From contig NZ_JAXMNY010000002.1 in the NCBI RefSeq assembly GCF_034670185.1, positions 248,001 through 312,000 of the forward strand: DNA of 64,000 bases, given 5' to 3'. Below the pieces are notes generated by a model, which did no database searches, was not told the origin of the DNA, and was given only the letters and a program-made list of their open reading frames with translations. This DNA comes from Nisaea sp. (GTDB taxonomy: Bacteria; Pseudomonadota; Alphaproteobacteria; Thalassobaculales; Thalassobaculaceae). A program made the translations under genes and the position numbers. Positions 8,070-16,113 of this stretch are shown here, piece by piece. Numbering within the stretch: the first letter of the stretch is position 1; each line of letters starts with the position of its first letter.

Positions 8070-9269
8070 ATGGACTTGAATTTCACCCCGGAGGAACAGG
8101 CGTTTCGTGATGAAGTACGCGCCTTCCTGCAGTCCGATCTTCCGGACGATATCCGGGCCAAGATGAAGGGCGGCAAACGCCTCGTCAAAGACGACTATTT
8201 CCGCTGGCACCAGGCACTGTCCAAGCGTGGCTGGCTGGCTACGAATTGGCCGAAGGAATATGGCGGCCCCGGCTGGACGCCCGTGCAAAAGCATATCTTC
8301 GACGAGGAATGCTACTCGGCCGGCGCCCCACGCATCCTGCCCTTCGGCGTCAACATGGTCGCCCCTGTGATCATGAAATTCGGCAGCCAGGAGCAGAAGG
8401 ACTATTACCTGCCGCGTATCCTCGACCTGACCGACTGGTGGTGCCAGGGCTATTCCGAACCGGGCTCCGGCTCCGACCTTGCCTCCCTGCGATGCAGCGC
8501 GAAACGCGAAGGCGATCATTATATCGTCAACGGCCAGAAGACCTGGACCACGCTCGGCCAGTATGCCGATCACATCTTCTGCCTGGTCCGCACCGATCCG
8601 GATGCGGCCAAGCCCCAGCAGGGCATCTCTTTCCTGCTGATCGACATGAAGACGCCGGGCATTACTGTCCGCCCGATCATCCTGCTCGACGGCGAGCACG
8701 AGGTGAACGAGGTCTGGTTCGACGATGTGAAGGTGCCCGCCGAAAACATCGTCGGCGAGGAGAACAAGGGCTGGACCTACGCCAAGTACCTGCTGACGCA
8801 CGAGCGTACCGGTATCGCCAATGTCGGCGCCTCCAAGGCCGGCTTGCTGCATCTGAAGGCGATCGCCCGCGACCAGATGAAGAATGGCCGCCCGCTGATC
8901 GAGGACCCGCTGTTCCGCAACCGCCTCGCCAAGGTGGAGATCGACCTGTTGGCCCTGGAGATGACCAATCTCCGGGTTCTGGCTGAAGTCCAGTCCGGCG
9001 GCGCGCCTGGGCTGGAAAGCTCGATCCTGAAGATCCGGGGGACCGAGATCCGTCAGGAGCTGACCGACCTCGCTCGCCGGGCCCTTGGTCCGTACGCACT
9101 GCCTTTCCAGTCGGAAGCGCTCGACGAAGGCTTCAACGGCGAGCCGGTCGGCCCCGATTACGCGGCGCCGAAGGCCCAGCAATATTTCAACATGCGCAAG
9201 CTCAGCATTTATGGCGGATCGAACGAGATCCAGAAGAACATCATCGCCAAGGCCGGGCTCGGACTCTAA
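8070..9269 (+). CDS. Acyl-CoA dehydrogenase, subunit or paralogue 1
   Basis: A 399-residue FAD-dependent acyl-CoA dehydrogenase introducing the alpha-beta double bond. Seen: YSEPGSGSDLASL substrate/FAD-binding stretch, GQKTWTT, and C-terminal YGGSNEIQKNIIA. At the place where many family members carry the catalytic Glu (YEGT) it has Gly382. It lies 12 nt after thiolase and 12 nt before a second, different dehydrogenase; such pairs can form mixed tetramers in actinobacterial steroid catabolism, so a heteromer is possible here by analogy. Confidence 0.93.
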   Translation: MDLNFTPEEQAFRDEVRAFLQSDLPDDIRAKMKGGKRLVKDDYFRWHQALSKRGWLATNWPKEYGGPGWTPVQKHIFDEECYSAGAPRILPFGVNMVAPVIMKFGSQEQKDYYLPRILDLTDWWCQGYSEPGSGSDLASLRCSAKREGDHYIVNGQKTWTTLGQYADHIFCLVRTDPDAAKPQQGISFLLIDMKTPGITVRPIILLDGEHEVNEVWFDDVKVPAENIVGEENKGWTYAKYLLTHERTGIANVGASKAGLLHLKAIARDQMKNGRPLIEDPLFRNRLAKVEIDLLALEMTNLRVLAEVQSGGAPGLESSILKIRGTEIRQELTDLARRALGPYALPFQSEALDEGFNGEPVGPDYAAPKAQQYFNMRKLSIYGGSNEIQKNIIAKAGLGL

Positions 9270-9281
9270 GGGATCAGGAAC

Positions 9282-10424
9282 ATGGATTTTTCGCTCAGCG
9301 AAGAGCAGCGGATGCTCAAGGACACGGTCGAGCGCCTGGTACGCGAGACGTATGATTTCGAAAAGCGGCAGAAGATTGCCGACACAGAGGAAGGTTTCTC
9401 CCGGGAAGTCTGGGGTCAGCTTGCCGAACTCGGCCTGCTCGGCGTGCCGTTCCCGGAAGAATTCGGCGGCCTCGGCGGCGGCGGTATCGATCTGATGATC
9501 GTCGGTGAAGCAATCGGCCAGGGCCTGGTTGTCGAGCCCTATCTCGCGACCGTGGTGCTCGGCGGCGGGTTGGTCGAACTTCTCGGCTCCGATGCCCAGA
9601 AGGAAGAGATCCTCGGTGCCGTTGTCGGCGGCGAGAAACTGCTGGCCTTCGCCCATGGCGAGCCGGATGGCCGCTACGAGACCGCCCATGTACGCGCCAC
9701 GGCCGAGAAAATCGACGGCGGCTGGAAACTCACCGGGCGCAAGTCCGTGGTGCTCAATGGCGGCGAGGCGGACACCCTGATCGTCTCCGCCCGTGTCAGC
9801 GGCGCCCATGATGACGAGGACGGCATCGGTCTGTTCCTGGTCGACAAGGACGCGGCGAACCTGAAGCTGCACAGCACGCCGGCCATCGACGGCACCCGCG
9901 TGGCCGAAATCGCGATCGACGGTGTCGAGATCGCCGAGGACGCGGTGCTCGGGACGCCAGGCGCCTGCTTCCATGCCATCGAGGAAGTACTGGCCCGCGC
10001 CATCATCCTGCTCTCCGGAGAAGCGGTCGGCGCCATGACCATGGCGGTCGATACAACGGTTGAGTACCTGAAGACGCGCAAGCAGTTCGGCAAGGCTCTC
10101 AGCCAGTTCCAGGTGCTGCAGCACCGGGCCGTCGAGATGCGGATCGCGCTGGAGGAAGCCCGGTCACTCGCCATCCTGGCCGCCGCCCGTCTGGGCGAGC
10201 CCCGGGGCGTGCGCGAACTTGCCGTGAGTGCCGCCAAATCCGGCATCGGCCGGCATGCCCGCTTCGTCGGCGAGCAGGCGGTCCAGCTGCATGGCGGCAT
10301 CGGCATGACCTGGGAAGTCCCGGTCGCGCACTACACCAAGCGGCTGATCATGCTCGACCACCTGTTCGGCGATACCGACCACCACCAGGAACGCTTCGCC
10401 ACCCTGTCCGACGCGGCGGCTTAA
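9282..10424 (+). CDS. Acyl-CoA dehydrogenase, subunit or paralogue 2
   Basis: A 380-residue acyl-CoA dehydrogenase family protein, diverged from its neighbour. The N-terminal domain begins MDFSLSEEQRML; the middle domain contains TGRKSVVLNGGEAD and the C-terminal domain LHGGIGMTWEVPVAHYTKRL. The usual YEGT catalytic segment is not visible at the C-terminus, which ends in a short DHLFGD tail. Last gene of the thiolase operon. Probably works together with the preceding dehydrogenase on the same substrate class. Confidence 0.92.
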   Translation: MDFSLSEEQRMLKDTVERLVRETYDFEKRQKIADTEEGFSREVWGQLAELGLLGVPFPEEFGGLGGGGIDLMIVGEAIGQGLVVEPYLATVVLGGGLVELLGSDAQKEEILGAVVGGEKLLAFAHGEPDGRYETAHVRATAEKIDGGWKLTGRKSVVLNGGEADTLIVSARVSGAHDDEDGIGLFLVDKDAANLKLHSTPAIDGTRVAEIAIDGVEIAEDAVLGTPGACFHAIEEVLARAIILLSGEAVGAMTMAVDTTVEYLKTRKQFGKALSQFQVLQHRAVEMRIALEEARSLAILAAARLGEPRGVRELAVSAAKSGIGRHARFVGEQAVQLHGGIGMTWEVPVAHYTKRLIMLDHLFGDTDHHQERFATLSDAAA

Positions 10425-10445
10425 AGCCTGCGCTCTACACACAAA

Positions 10446-10497
10446 CCGTCATCCCGTCTTTCGACGGGATGACGGAAACTGGGATAACGGTTTGGTG
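10446..10497. repeat. Nested REP-like palindrome after thiolase operon
   Basis: The core 10446-10475 is a perfect inverted repeat: CCGTCATCCCGTC, a 4-nt loop TTTC, and its exact complement. A further copy of the arm (GGGATAACGGTTTGG) at about 10483-10497 pairs imperfectly with 10442-10456, giving alternative folds. No T-run follows, so it is either a mRNA-end stabilising REP-type element or a weak terminator for the thiolase operon. It shares the GGGATGACGG end with the repeats at 11300-11782. Confidence 0.75.
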
Positions 10498-10603
10498 TGG
10501 AGATGAAGGTTTTGTTTTAGCTTTCAGGTGCCGACCATCCAGCGGTGACAGCACCCTCTAAATTGCGTAGACCGGAGCTCCCTTCTCCTGACCGGAAGCA
10601 CTC

Positions 10604-11266
10604 ATGTTCTCCGCCATCATCTTCGACTGCGACGGCGTCCTCATCAATTCCGAGTCGATTCTCAGAGACTATTACCGGCGCTTTCTCGCCGGACTCGGCC
10701 TGAATTACGAACAGCATGCCTACAGCCAGCGCTTCAAGGGCAAGTCCTGGCCACAATTCACCACGATGATCGAGGCCGAATATCTGGAAACCTTCGGCAA
10801 GCCGCTACCCGAAAGCAGCTATGACGGCATCAAGGACGGAACCTGGGCGGAGTACCAGCGCTCGCTGAGACCGACTGACGGCATAGACGCTCTGCTCGAC
10901 AGCATCACACGCCCCAAGGCCGTCGCCTCGAACAGCCATGCAGCGTCGCTCGAACGCAAACTGCGCCATACCGGGCTTATCGAGCATTTTGCCCCGCACA
11001 TGATCTCCCTCGAAGATGTCGAGAACGGCAAACCGGCGCCGGACATGTTCCTTCTTGCCGCCGAGCGGCTTGGTGCCGCCCCTCGCGAGTGTCTCGTCAT
11101 CGAGGACAGCGTGACCGGTGTCGCCGCAGGCGCCGCAGCGGGCATCACGGTCTGGGGCTATGTCGGCGAAAGCGGCGGCGACCCGGACCTGCCGGAGATG
11201 CTCCGGACGGCCGGTGCGAGCGAGATCTTCGCCCATCACGACGAGATCCGGCAGCGGCTTGGTTGA
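10604..11266 (+). CDS. HAD-superfamily hydrolase (phosphatase-like)
   Basis: A 220-residue haloacid dehalogenase-like hydrolase of the beta-phosphoglucomutase/phosphoglycolate phosphatase group. Motif I is DCDGV with nucleophile D8 and acid/base D10; a helical cap follows; the later motifs are SNSHAAS (motif II region), GKPAPDMF with the conserved Lys, and VIEDSVTG (motif IV). Substrate cannot be told from sequence. It stands alone between REP-like palindromes on both sides. Confidence 0.9.
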   Translation: MFSAIIFDCDGVLINSESILRDYYRRFLAGLGLNYEQHAYSQRFKGKSWPQFTTMIEAEYLETFGKPLPESSYDGIKDGTWAEYQRSLRPTDGIDALLDSITRPKAVASNSHAASLERKLRHTGLIEHFAPHMISLEDVENGKPAPDMFLLAAERLGAAPRECLVIEDSVTGVAAGAAAGITVWGYVGESGGDPDLPEMLRTAGASEIFAHHDEIRQRLG

Positions 11267-11299
11267 GTCATTTCTAAGACGAACGAGGACGCCTTCCCT

Positions 11300-11326
11300 A
11301 GGTTCCTGCTTTCGCAGGAATGACGA
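11300..11326 (+). repeat. REP-like palindrome copy
   Basis: A short hairpin TTCCTGC, TTTC, GCAGGAA followed by TGACGA, just after the HAD gene. It has the same design (GC-rich stem-loop, then GGAATGAC) as the elements at 11350 and 11751. Confidence 0.65.
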
Positions 11327-11349
11327 CCGGAGAAGATCCAGCCTCACTC

Positions 11350-11386
11350 AAAAACCGTCATCCTCGCGAACGCGGGGACCCAGGGG
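11350..11386 (-). repeat. REP-like palindrome copy, inverted
   Basis: Read on the minus strand it runs CCTGGGTCCCCGCG, TT, CGCGAGG, ATGACGG, i.e. the family hairpin followed by GGATGACGG. It points opposite to the copies at 11300 and 11751. About 60 nt upstream of the GIY-YIG gene. Confidence 0.7.
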
Positions 11387-11446
11387 ATCGCTAAATCACA
11401 CCTCAGCAAAGCTAAAAAGAACGGCTGCCCCTCCCATGGCACAACC

Positions 11447-11731
11447 ATGCAGCCATTCATCTACATCCTTGCGAGCAAACGAAACGGAACACTCTATACC
11501 GGAGTGACATCGGACCTTGCCGGGCGGGTATCCCAGCACAGATCAGGGTGTGTGCCCGGTTTCACCGCCAGGTACAACCTGCAGAAACTCGTCTATTTCG
11601 AACCACACGATTCGATGGACAGCGCTGTCAGACGAGAGAGACAGGTGAAAAAATGGCGGCGGCGCTGGAAGCTTGAGATGATCGAGCGCCACAACCCGCA
11701 ATGGCACGACCTTTATTCGCAGCTGTTCTGA
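11447..11731 (+). CDS. Small GIY-YIG nuclease family protein
   Basis: A 94-residue single-domain GIY-YIG protein: YILASKRNGTLYTG holds the two motif halves (YIL and YTG), followed by a conserved Arg (GRVSQHRSG), the FTARYNLQKLVYFE segment with the putative metal-binding Glu, and a basic C-terminus (RRERQVKKWRRRWK). Single-domain members of this group are predicted DNA endonucleases. The gene stands alone and is bracketed by REP-like palindromes in inverted orientation (11350-11386 and 11751-11782), an arrangement reminiscent of transposase-REP units. Confidence 0.85.
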   Translation: MQPFIYILASKRNGTLYTGVTSDLAGRVSQHRSGCVPGFTARYNLQKLVYFEPHDSMDSAVRRERQVKKWRRRWKLEMIERHNPQWHDLYSQLF

Positions 11732-11750
11732 GTGCATCGCCCTTTGATCT

Positions 11751-11782
11751 TCTGGGTTCCCGCGTGCGCGGGAATGACAATT
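11751..11782 (+). repeat. REP-like palindrome copy
   Basis: TCTGGGTTCCCGCG, TG, CGCGGGAA, TGACAA: a GC-rich stem-loop followed by GGAATGAC, 20 nt after the GIY-YIG stop. Its reverse complement matches the design of the copy at 11350, so the two form inverted flanks of the nuclease gene. Confidence 0.7.
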
Positions 11783-11825
11783 GAGGGAGAGCAGGCAAAA
11801 GAGGTGGTTGGGGTAAATCCCGATA

Positions 11826-12284
11826 CTACCCCAGTTCCATCTCCGCCATCGCGATGCGGGCGTCGTGGAAACGCGGGTTCAGGGCGAGACACTGCTCGTA
11901 GCAGGTCCGGGCGTGATCCTTGTTGCCGGCGGCAGCGTAGACCTGGCCGAGCGTGAACCAGGGATCCGGATCCGATGGATTGAGGTAGATGGCCCGGTTG
12001 AGGGCACTGGCGGCGGGCTCAAGCCAGCCGGCCTGGAAGCAGGTCATGCCGAGCTGGCGCTGGTGATCCGCGTCCGCCGGATCGAGCACGGCGGCCTGAC
12101 CAATCAGCCGGGCTGCCTCGTCATGCCGGCCATTCTGCATCGCCAGGATACTCTTGACGTGGAGCGAACGCGGGCTTTCCGGCTGATCTTTCGTGACCCG
12201 CCGATAAAGGTTCTCCAGCCGTGCCGTGCCGATGTTCACCACCCGTCCCACTCGGGACTGGCTGTCTTGCGAGGTCCGTTCCAT
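11826..12284 (-). CDS. Tetratricopeptide (TPR) repeat protein
   Basis: A 152-residue protein made of about three to four TPR units (for example DEAARLIGQAAVLDPADADH, then a unit ending YLNPSDPDPW, then one ending LALNPRF). No signal peptide, so probably a cytosolic scaffold. It lies 48 nt downstream of mtnP on the same strand and could be read through from it; partner unknown. Confidence 0.85.
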   Translation of the reverse strand: MERTSQDSQSRVGRVVNIGTARLENLYRRVTKDQPESPRSLHVKSILAMQNGRHDEAARLIGQAAVLDPADADHQRQLGMTCFQAGWLEPAASALNRAIYLNPSDPDPWFTLGQVYAAAGNKDHARTCYEQCLALNPRFHDARIAMAEMELG

Positions 12285-12332
12285 GACGAGACCACCTTAA
12301 CCTGCCTCAGCCGATAGCACCACAGGCGAGCG

Positions 12333-13220
12333 TCAGCCACCCAGCACGCGCCCGGCAACGGCATCCAGTTTGGCGACCAGTTCTGGGTCGCGGGCTTCGG
12401 GATGGGTGATCAGGGCGTACTGCAATGCGTTGTCGCCGCCCTGCTCGTCTACCTCCGGCCGCTTCGCCAGCATCGGGGCGACGGTACGGACCAGATCGCG
12501 GGCCTTCTCCGCGTTTCCGGTCAGCACCTTGATGACCTGCTCGACAGTGACGCTGTCATGTTCCGGATGCCAGCAGTCGTAATCGGTAATCATGGCGACG
12601 GTGGCGTAAGGGATCTCTGCCTCACGTGCGAGTTTTGCCTCGGGCATGTTGGTCATGCCAACCACATCACAGCCCCAGGAGCGATACAGCGTGCTCTCGG
12701 CGAAGGTAGAGAACTGCGGGCCTTCCATGCAGATATAGGTCCCGTTCATGCTGTACGGCAGGCCGAGCTGCTTGCAGGCACCCGCCAGCGCTGCCTGGAC
12801 CCGTTCGGAGACCGGATGGGAGAACGAGACGTGCGCGGCGCAGCCGTTCGTGTAGAAGGTCTTCTCGCGGGCGAAGGTGCGGTCGATGAACTGGTCGATC
12901 AGCACGAAATGGCCGGGCGCGTATTCTTCCTTGAGAGAACCGACAGCGCTGAGCGAGATGATATCCGTCACCCCGGCCCGCTTCATCGCGTCGATATTGG
13001 CGCGGTAGTTGATCCCGCTCGGGTTCAGCTTGTGCCCACGGCCGTGGCGCGGCAGGAAGACCAGTTTCTGACCATCCAGCTCTCCGAAGAGCAGCTGGTC
13101 CGACGGCGTGCCGAAGGGTGAGGAAACCGTTTCCCAGCGTGTATTGGAGAGGCCATCGATCTCGTAGATCCCGCTGCCACCGATAAAGCCGAGAATCGCG
13201 TCACGCGTCAGTGCCGTCAT
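12333..13220 (-). CDS. mtnP: S-methyl-5'-thioadenosine phosphorylase
   Basis: Phosphorolyses methylthioadenosine, a by-product of polyamine and homoserine-lactone synthesis, to adenine and methylthioribose-1-phosphate. Seen: FIGGSGIYEIDGL at the N-terminus, LPRHGRGHKLNPSGINYRAN, the substrate segment GPQFSTFAES and DVVGMTNMPEAKLAREAEI. The ATG at 13220 is chosen over the TTG three codons upstream because AGGAAGG lies 9 nt before the ATG but abuts the TTG. 295 residues, normal for the family. The rest of the methionine-salvage genes are not nearby. Confidence 0.95.
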   Translation of the reverse strand: MTALTRDAILGFIGGSGIYEIDGLSNTRWETVSSPFGTPSDQLLFGELDGQKLVFLPRHGRGHKLNPSGINYRANIDAMKRAGVTDIISLSAVGSLKEEYAPGHFVLIDQFIDRTFAREKTFYTNGCAAHVSFSHPVSERVQAALAGACKQLGLPYSMNGTYICMEGPQFSTFAESTLYRSWGCDVVGMTNMPEAKLAREAEIPYATVAMITDYDCWHPEHDSVTVEQVIKVLTGNAEKARDLVRTVAPMLAKRPEVDEQGGDNALQYALITHPEARDPELVAKLDAVAGRVLGG

Positions 13221-13286
13221 GGGATGCAACCTTCCTGCAGAAACAACTCGGCTCCCTGCCTAGCGGATGGCCGCGTGCTTGCCAAC

Positions 13287-13320
13287 GGCAAAAGAAAAGG
13301 CCGCATCCAAAGACGCGGCC
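13287..13320 (-). terminator. Intrinsic terminator of bc1 operon
   Basis: On the minus strand, stem GGCCGCGTC with loop TTTG and GATGCGGCC (one G-T pair), directly followed by TTTTCTTTTGCC. It lies 26 nt past the petC stop. Confidence 0.85.
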
Positions 13321-13345
13321 CTCTCAAAGAATATGCTCGGTCAGA

Positions 13346-14116
13346 TCAGTGCACGTTGGCCCAGATTTTCCGCTTGGAGGCATAGAACAGGCCGCTTGCG
13401 ACGATCAGGAACAGGATCACCGCAACACCAGTCCGCTTGCGCTCTTCCAGGTTTGGCTCGGACGCCCAAGTCAGGAACGTCGTCACATCCTTGGCCATCT
13501 GTTCCACGGAGGCTTTGGTGCCGTCCGCATAGGTCACGCCGTCCTCATAGAGCGGCTGTCCCATGGCAATCTGGAAACCAGGGAAGGCTTTGTTGTAGCT
13601 CATGCCTTCCGAGACATTAACGCCTTCCGGCGCCTCGCCGTAACCTGTCAGAAGACCATAGATGTAATCCTCGAAACCAGCCCGCGCCTCGACGATGAGG
13701 GACAGGTCAGGCGGCAGCGCGCCGCCATTGCCGGCCCGCGCCGCGTTGTCGTTTGCGAACGGTGCCACGAAGCGGTCGGACGGTGTGCCCGGACGGGTGA
13801 ACATCTCACCTTCGTCGTTCGGGCCATCGACAACTTCATACTCGGCCGCGATCGCTTTCACTTCGGCTTCCGAATAGCCGAGGTCGGCCAGGTTCCGGAA
13901 GGCGATGTAGTCCAGCGAGTGACAGGTTGCGCAGACTTCCCGGTAGACCTGGAGGCCGCGCTGTGCGGCCGCCCGGTCGAAGGTTCCGAACAGGCCGGAG
14001 AAGGACCAGTCCTGCTTTTCCAGGTGAATGGCGTCACCGGCGGCGTGTGCAGCAGGACCATTCATGGCGAGGGCCGCGAATGCAACCGTCGCCGCGATCA
14101 GAGATTTCATACGCAT
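13346..14116 (-). CDS. petC: Cytochrome c1 of the bc1 complex
   Basis: A 256-residue cytochrome c1. A Sec signal peptide (about 1-26, ending AHAA) is followed by the heme c motif C62-A-T-C65-H66; a C-terminal membrane anchor (VAVILFLIVASGLFYAS) holds it in the cytoplasmic membrane, facing the periplasm. It passes electrons from the Rieske centre to a soluble cytochrome c. Its ATG overlaps the cytochrome b stop by one base. Third gene of the operon. Confidence 0.97.
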   Translation of the reverse strand: MRMKSLIAATVAFAALAMNGPAAHAAGDAIHLEKQDWSFSGLFGTFDRAAAQRGLQVYREVCATCHSLDYIAFRNLADLGYSEAEVKAIAAEYEVVDGPNDEGEMFTRPGTPSDRFVAPFANDNAARAGNGGALPPDLSLIVEARAGFEDYIYGLLTGYGEAPEGVNVSEGMSYNKAFPGFQIAMGQPLYEDGVTYADGTKASVEQMAKDVTTFLTWASEPNLEERKRTGVAVILFLIVASGLFYASKRKIWANVH

Positions 14117-15372
14117 TATGCTTTCTCCTTCGCGGCAGCAGGCGCGGCAGCGGGGCCACCAGAGCCGCCGAGCACGGACTCACTGATACTCTTCGGCAAC
14201 GGCTTCGGTGTCTCGAAGATCGAGAGCAGCGGAAGCGCGACGAGGAAGTAGAAGAAGTAATAGACCGTCGCGATCCGGGACGCGGTGACGTACCAGCCTT
14301 CAGCCGGCTTGCCGCCGAGCCATGTCAGCGCGATGCAATCGACGAACAGCAGCCAGAAGAAGATCTTGAAGACCGGCCGGAAGCTGCCGCTTCGCACCGG
14401 AGACCGGTCGAGCCACGGCAGGATGAACAGCACCGCAATGGCGCCGAACATGGCCAGAACCCCGAACAGCTTGTCCGGAACCGCACGCAGGATCGCGTAG
14501 AACGGCAGGAAGTACCATTCGGGCACGATGTGCGCCGGCGTGACCAGCGGGTTGGCCGGAATGTAGTTGTCCGGATGGCCCAGGAAGTTCGGCGCGAAGA
14601 AGATGAAGAAGGCGAACGGGATCAGGAAAACGAAGAGGCCGAACGCATCCTTGACGGTGTAGTACGGATGGAACGGGATCGTGTCCTGCGGGCCCTTCAC
14701 ATCGATGCCCAGCGGATTGTTCGAGCCGAAGCGGTGCAGCGCCACGATGTGCAGCACGACGACCGCGAAGATCACGAACGGCAGCAGATAATGCAGCGCG
14801 AAGAACCGGTTCAGGGTCGGGTTGTCGACCGAGAAGCCGCCCCACAGCCAGGTGACGACATGCTCGCCGACGAGCGGGATCGCAGAGAACAGGTTGGTGA
14901 TGACGGTGGCGCCCCAGAAGCTCATCTGGCCCCAGGGAAGCACGTAGCCCATGAAGGCGGTTGCCATCATCAGCAGCATGATCACCACGCCCAGCATCCA
15001 GAGCAGCTCACGCGGGGCCTTGTAGGACCCGTAATAGAGGCCGCGGAACATGTGGATATAGACGGCGATGAAGAAGAAGCTGGCGCCGTTCATGTGGATG
15101 TAGCGGATCAGCCAGCCTGAATTGACGTCGCGCATGATGCGCTCGACCGAGGCGAAAGCGTAATCGACATGCGGCGTGTAGTGCATCGCAAGTGTGATGC
15201 CCGTAACCAGCATGATGACCAGCATGATTCCGGCCAGCGAGCCGAAGTTCCACCAGTAGCTGAGGTTCTTCGGGGTCGGATATTCATGCGCTTCATGGTG
15301 CAGGAAGCTGAAGATCGGAAGACGGTGATCAATCCACCGGACGACCGGATTGGTAAAATTAGCAGTGCTCAT
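14116..15372 (-). CDS. petB: Cytochrome b of the bc1 complex
   Basis: A 418-residue integral membrane protein with the two b-heme sites and the quinol/quinone pockets. Seen: GWLIRYIHMNGASFFFIAVYIHM and ALHYLLPFVIFAVVVLHIVALH, which contain the paired heme-ligand histidines; GYVLPWGQMSFWGATVITN near Qo; and the PEWYFLPFYAILR segment that contains the Qo PEWY motif. Full-length single cytochrome b (not split b6/IV). Lies 12 nt after petA and overlaps petC. Confidence 0.98.
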   Translation of the reverse strand: MSTANFTNPVVRWIDHRLPIFSFLHHEAHEYPTPKNLSYWWNFGSLAGIMLVIMLVTGITLAMHYTPHVDYAFASVERIMRDVNSGWLIRYIHMNGASFFFIAVYIHMFRGLYYGSYKAPRELLWMLGVVIMLLMMATAFMGYVLPWGQMSFWGATVITNLFSAIPLVGEHVVTWLWGGFSVDNPTLNRFFALHYLLPFVIFAVVVLHIVALHRFGSNNPLGIDVKGPQDTIPFHPYYTVKDAFGLFVFLIPFAFFIFFAPNFLGHPDNYIPANPLVTPAHIVPEWYFLPFYAILRAVPDKLFGVLAMFGAIAVLFILPWLDRSPVRSGSFRPVFKIFFWLLFVDCIALTWLGGKPAEGWYVTASRIATVYYFFYFLVALPLLSIFETPKPLPKSISESVLGGSGGPAAAPAAAKEKA

Positions 15373-15384
15373 CGATCACGCTCC

Positions 15385-15915
15385 TCAACCGATTTTAATC
15401 GCGGTATCGCCGGTGAAGACATATGGCGGTACGGGAAGGTTCAGCGGAGCCGGACCTTTGCGAATTCGTCCAGAGGTGTCGTAGTGCGAACCGTGACAGG
15501 GGCAGAACCAGCCGCCGAAGTCGCCTCGCGCTTCCGTCGTTTTCTGCCCCAGCGGCACACAGCCGAGATGGGTGCAGATACCGATCAGGATCAGCCATTC
15601 CGGCTTCTCCGCGCGATCCGCGTCCGGTGTCGGATCCCGCAACTCGCCGAGATCGACATTATTCGCTTCTTCGATTTCCGCCGCCGTGCGGTGACGGATG
15701 AAGACCGGCTTTCCGCGCCAGACGACAGTAATCGCCATGCCTTCCTCGACCGCGGAGATATCCACCTCCGTACTCGAGAGTGCCAGCGTGTCAGCCGCCG
15801 GGTTCATTTGATTGATGAACGGCCAAGCCGCCGCCGCGATACCAACCACGCCAACCGCGCCGCTGGCGACATTGATAAAGTCGCGCCGTGTCGCGCCTTC
15901 TTCTACCTCAGCCAT
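15385..15915 (-). CDS. petA: Rieske iron-sulfur subunit of the bc1 complex
   Basis: A 176-residue Rieske protein with a Tat-type N-terminus (TRRDFINVASGAVGVVG) that serves as an uncleaved membrane anchor. The [2Fe-2S] ligands lie in C114-T-H116 and C138..H141, with C119 and C140 placed for the usual disulfide (CTHLGCVPLG and CPCHGSHYD). It oxidises quinol at the Qo site and reduces cytochrome c1. First gene of petABC. Confidence 0.97.
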   Translation of the reverse strand: MAEVEEGATRRDFINVASGAVGVVGIAAAAWPFINQMNPAADTLALSSTEVDISAVEEGMAITVVWRGKPVFIRHRTAAEIEEANNVDLGELRDPTPDADRAEKPEWLILIGICTHLGCVPLGQKTTEARGDFGGWFCPCHGSHYDTSGRIRKGPAPLNLPVPPYVFTGDTAIKIG

Positions 15916-16045
15916 TGTAAATCAGCACCTCTCGCCCACTTATTGATTCGTCAAGGAACTTATCTTGTCCCCCGCCGCTGTGAGTGCGACACAGGGTCGC
16001 GCGCTACAGGCAGGCAAAAGCTCTGCTCTGACGCTATTGCATCGT

Positions 16046-16074
16046 CCTATACTGCACCCAGAAACCAATTGCAA
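16046..16074 (-). promoter_or_regulatory. Putative promoter of petABC
   Basis: On the minus strand TTGCAA (16074-16069), 17-nt spacer, TATAGG (16051-16046). This would start transcription near 16039, leaving a leader of about 120 nt before petA. Matched by eye to the sigma-70 consensus only. Confidence 0.4.
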
Positions 16075-16113
16075 AGCCTCCCTAGTTTCCCCGCCAGCAA
16101 TAGGCCCCTGCCC

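Noticed and set aside
7284..10124. 946-codon open frame antisense to thiolase and both acyl-CoA dehydrogenases
   Set aside because: It is the mirror of three strongly supported genes in a high-GC genome, where the antisense frame is often free of stops; its translation is Gly/Ala/Asp/His-rich and matches no family.
15169..16113. Long in-frame extension upstream of trmL
   Set aside because: It overlaps petA and part of petB on the opposite strand; family similarity begins only at the GTG at 16114.
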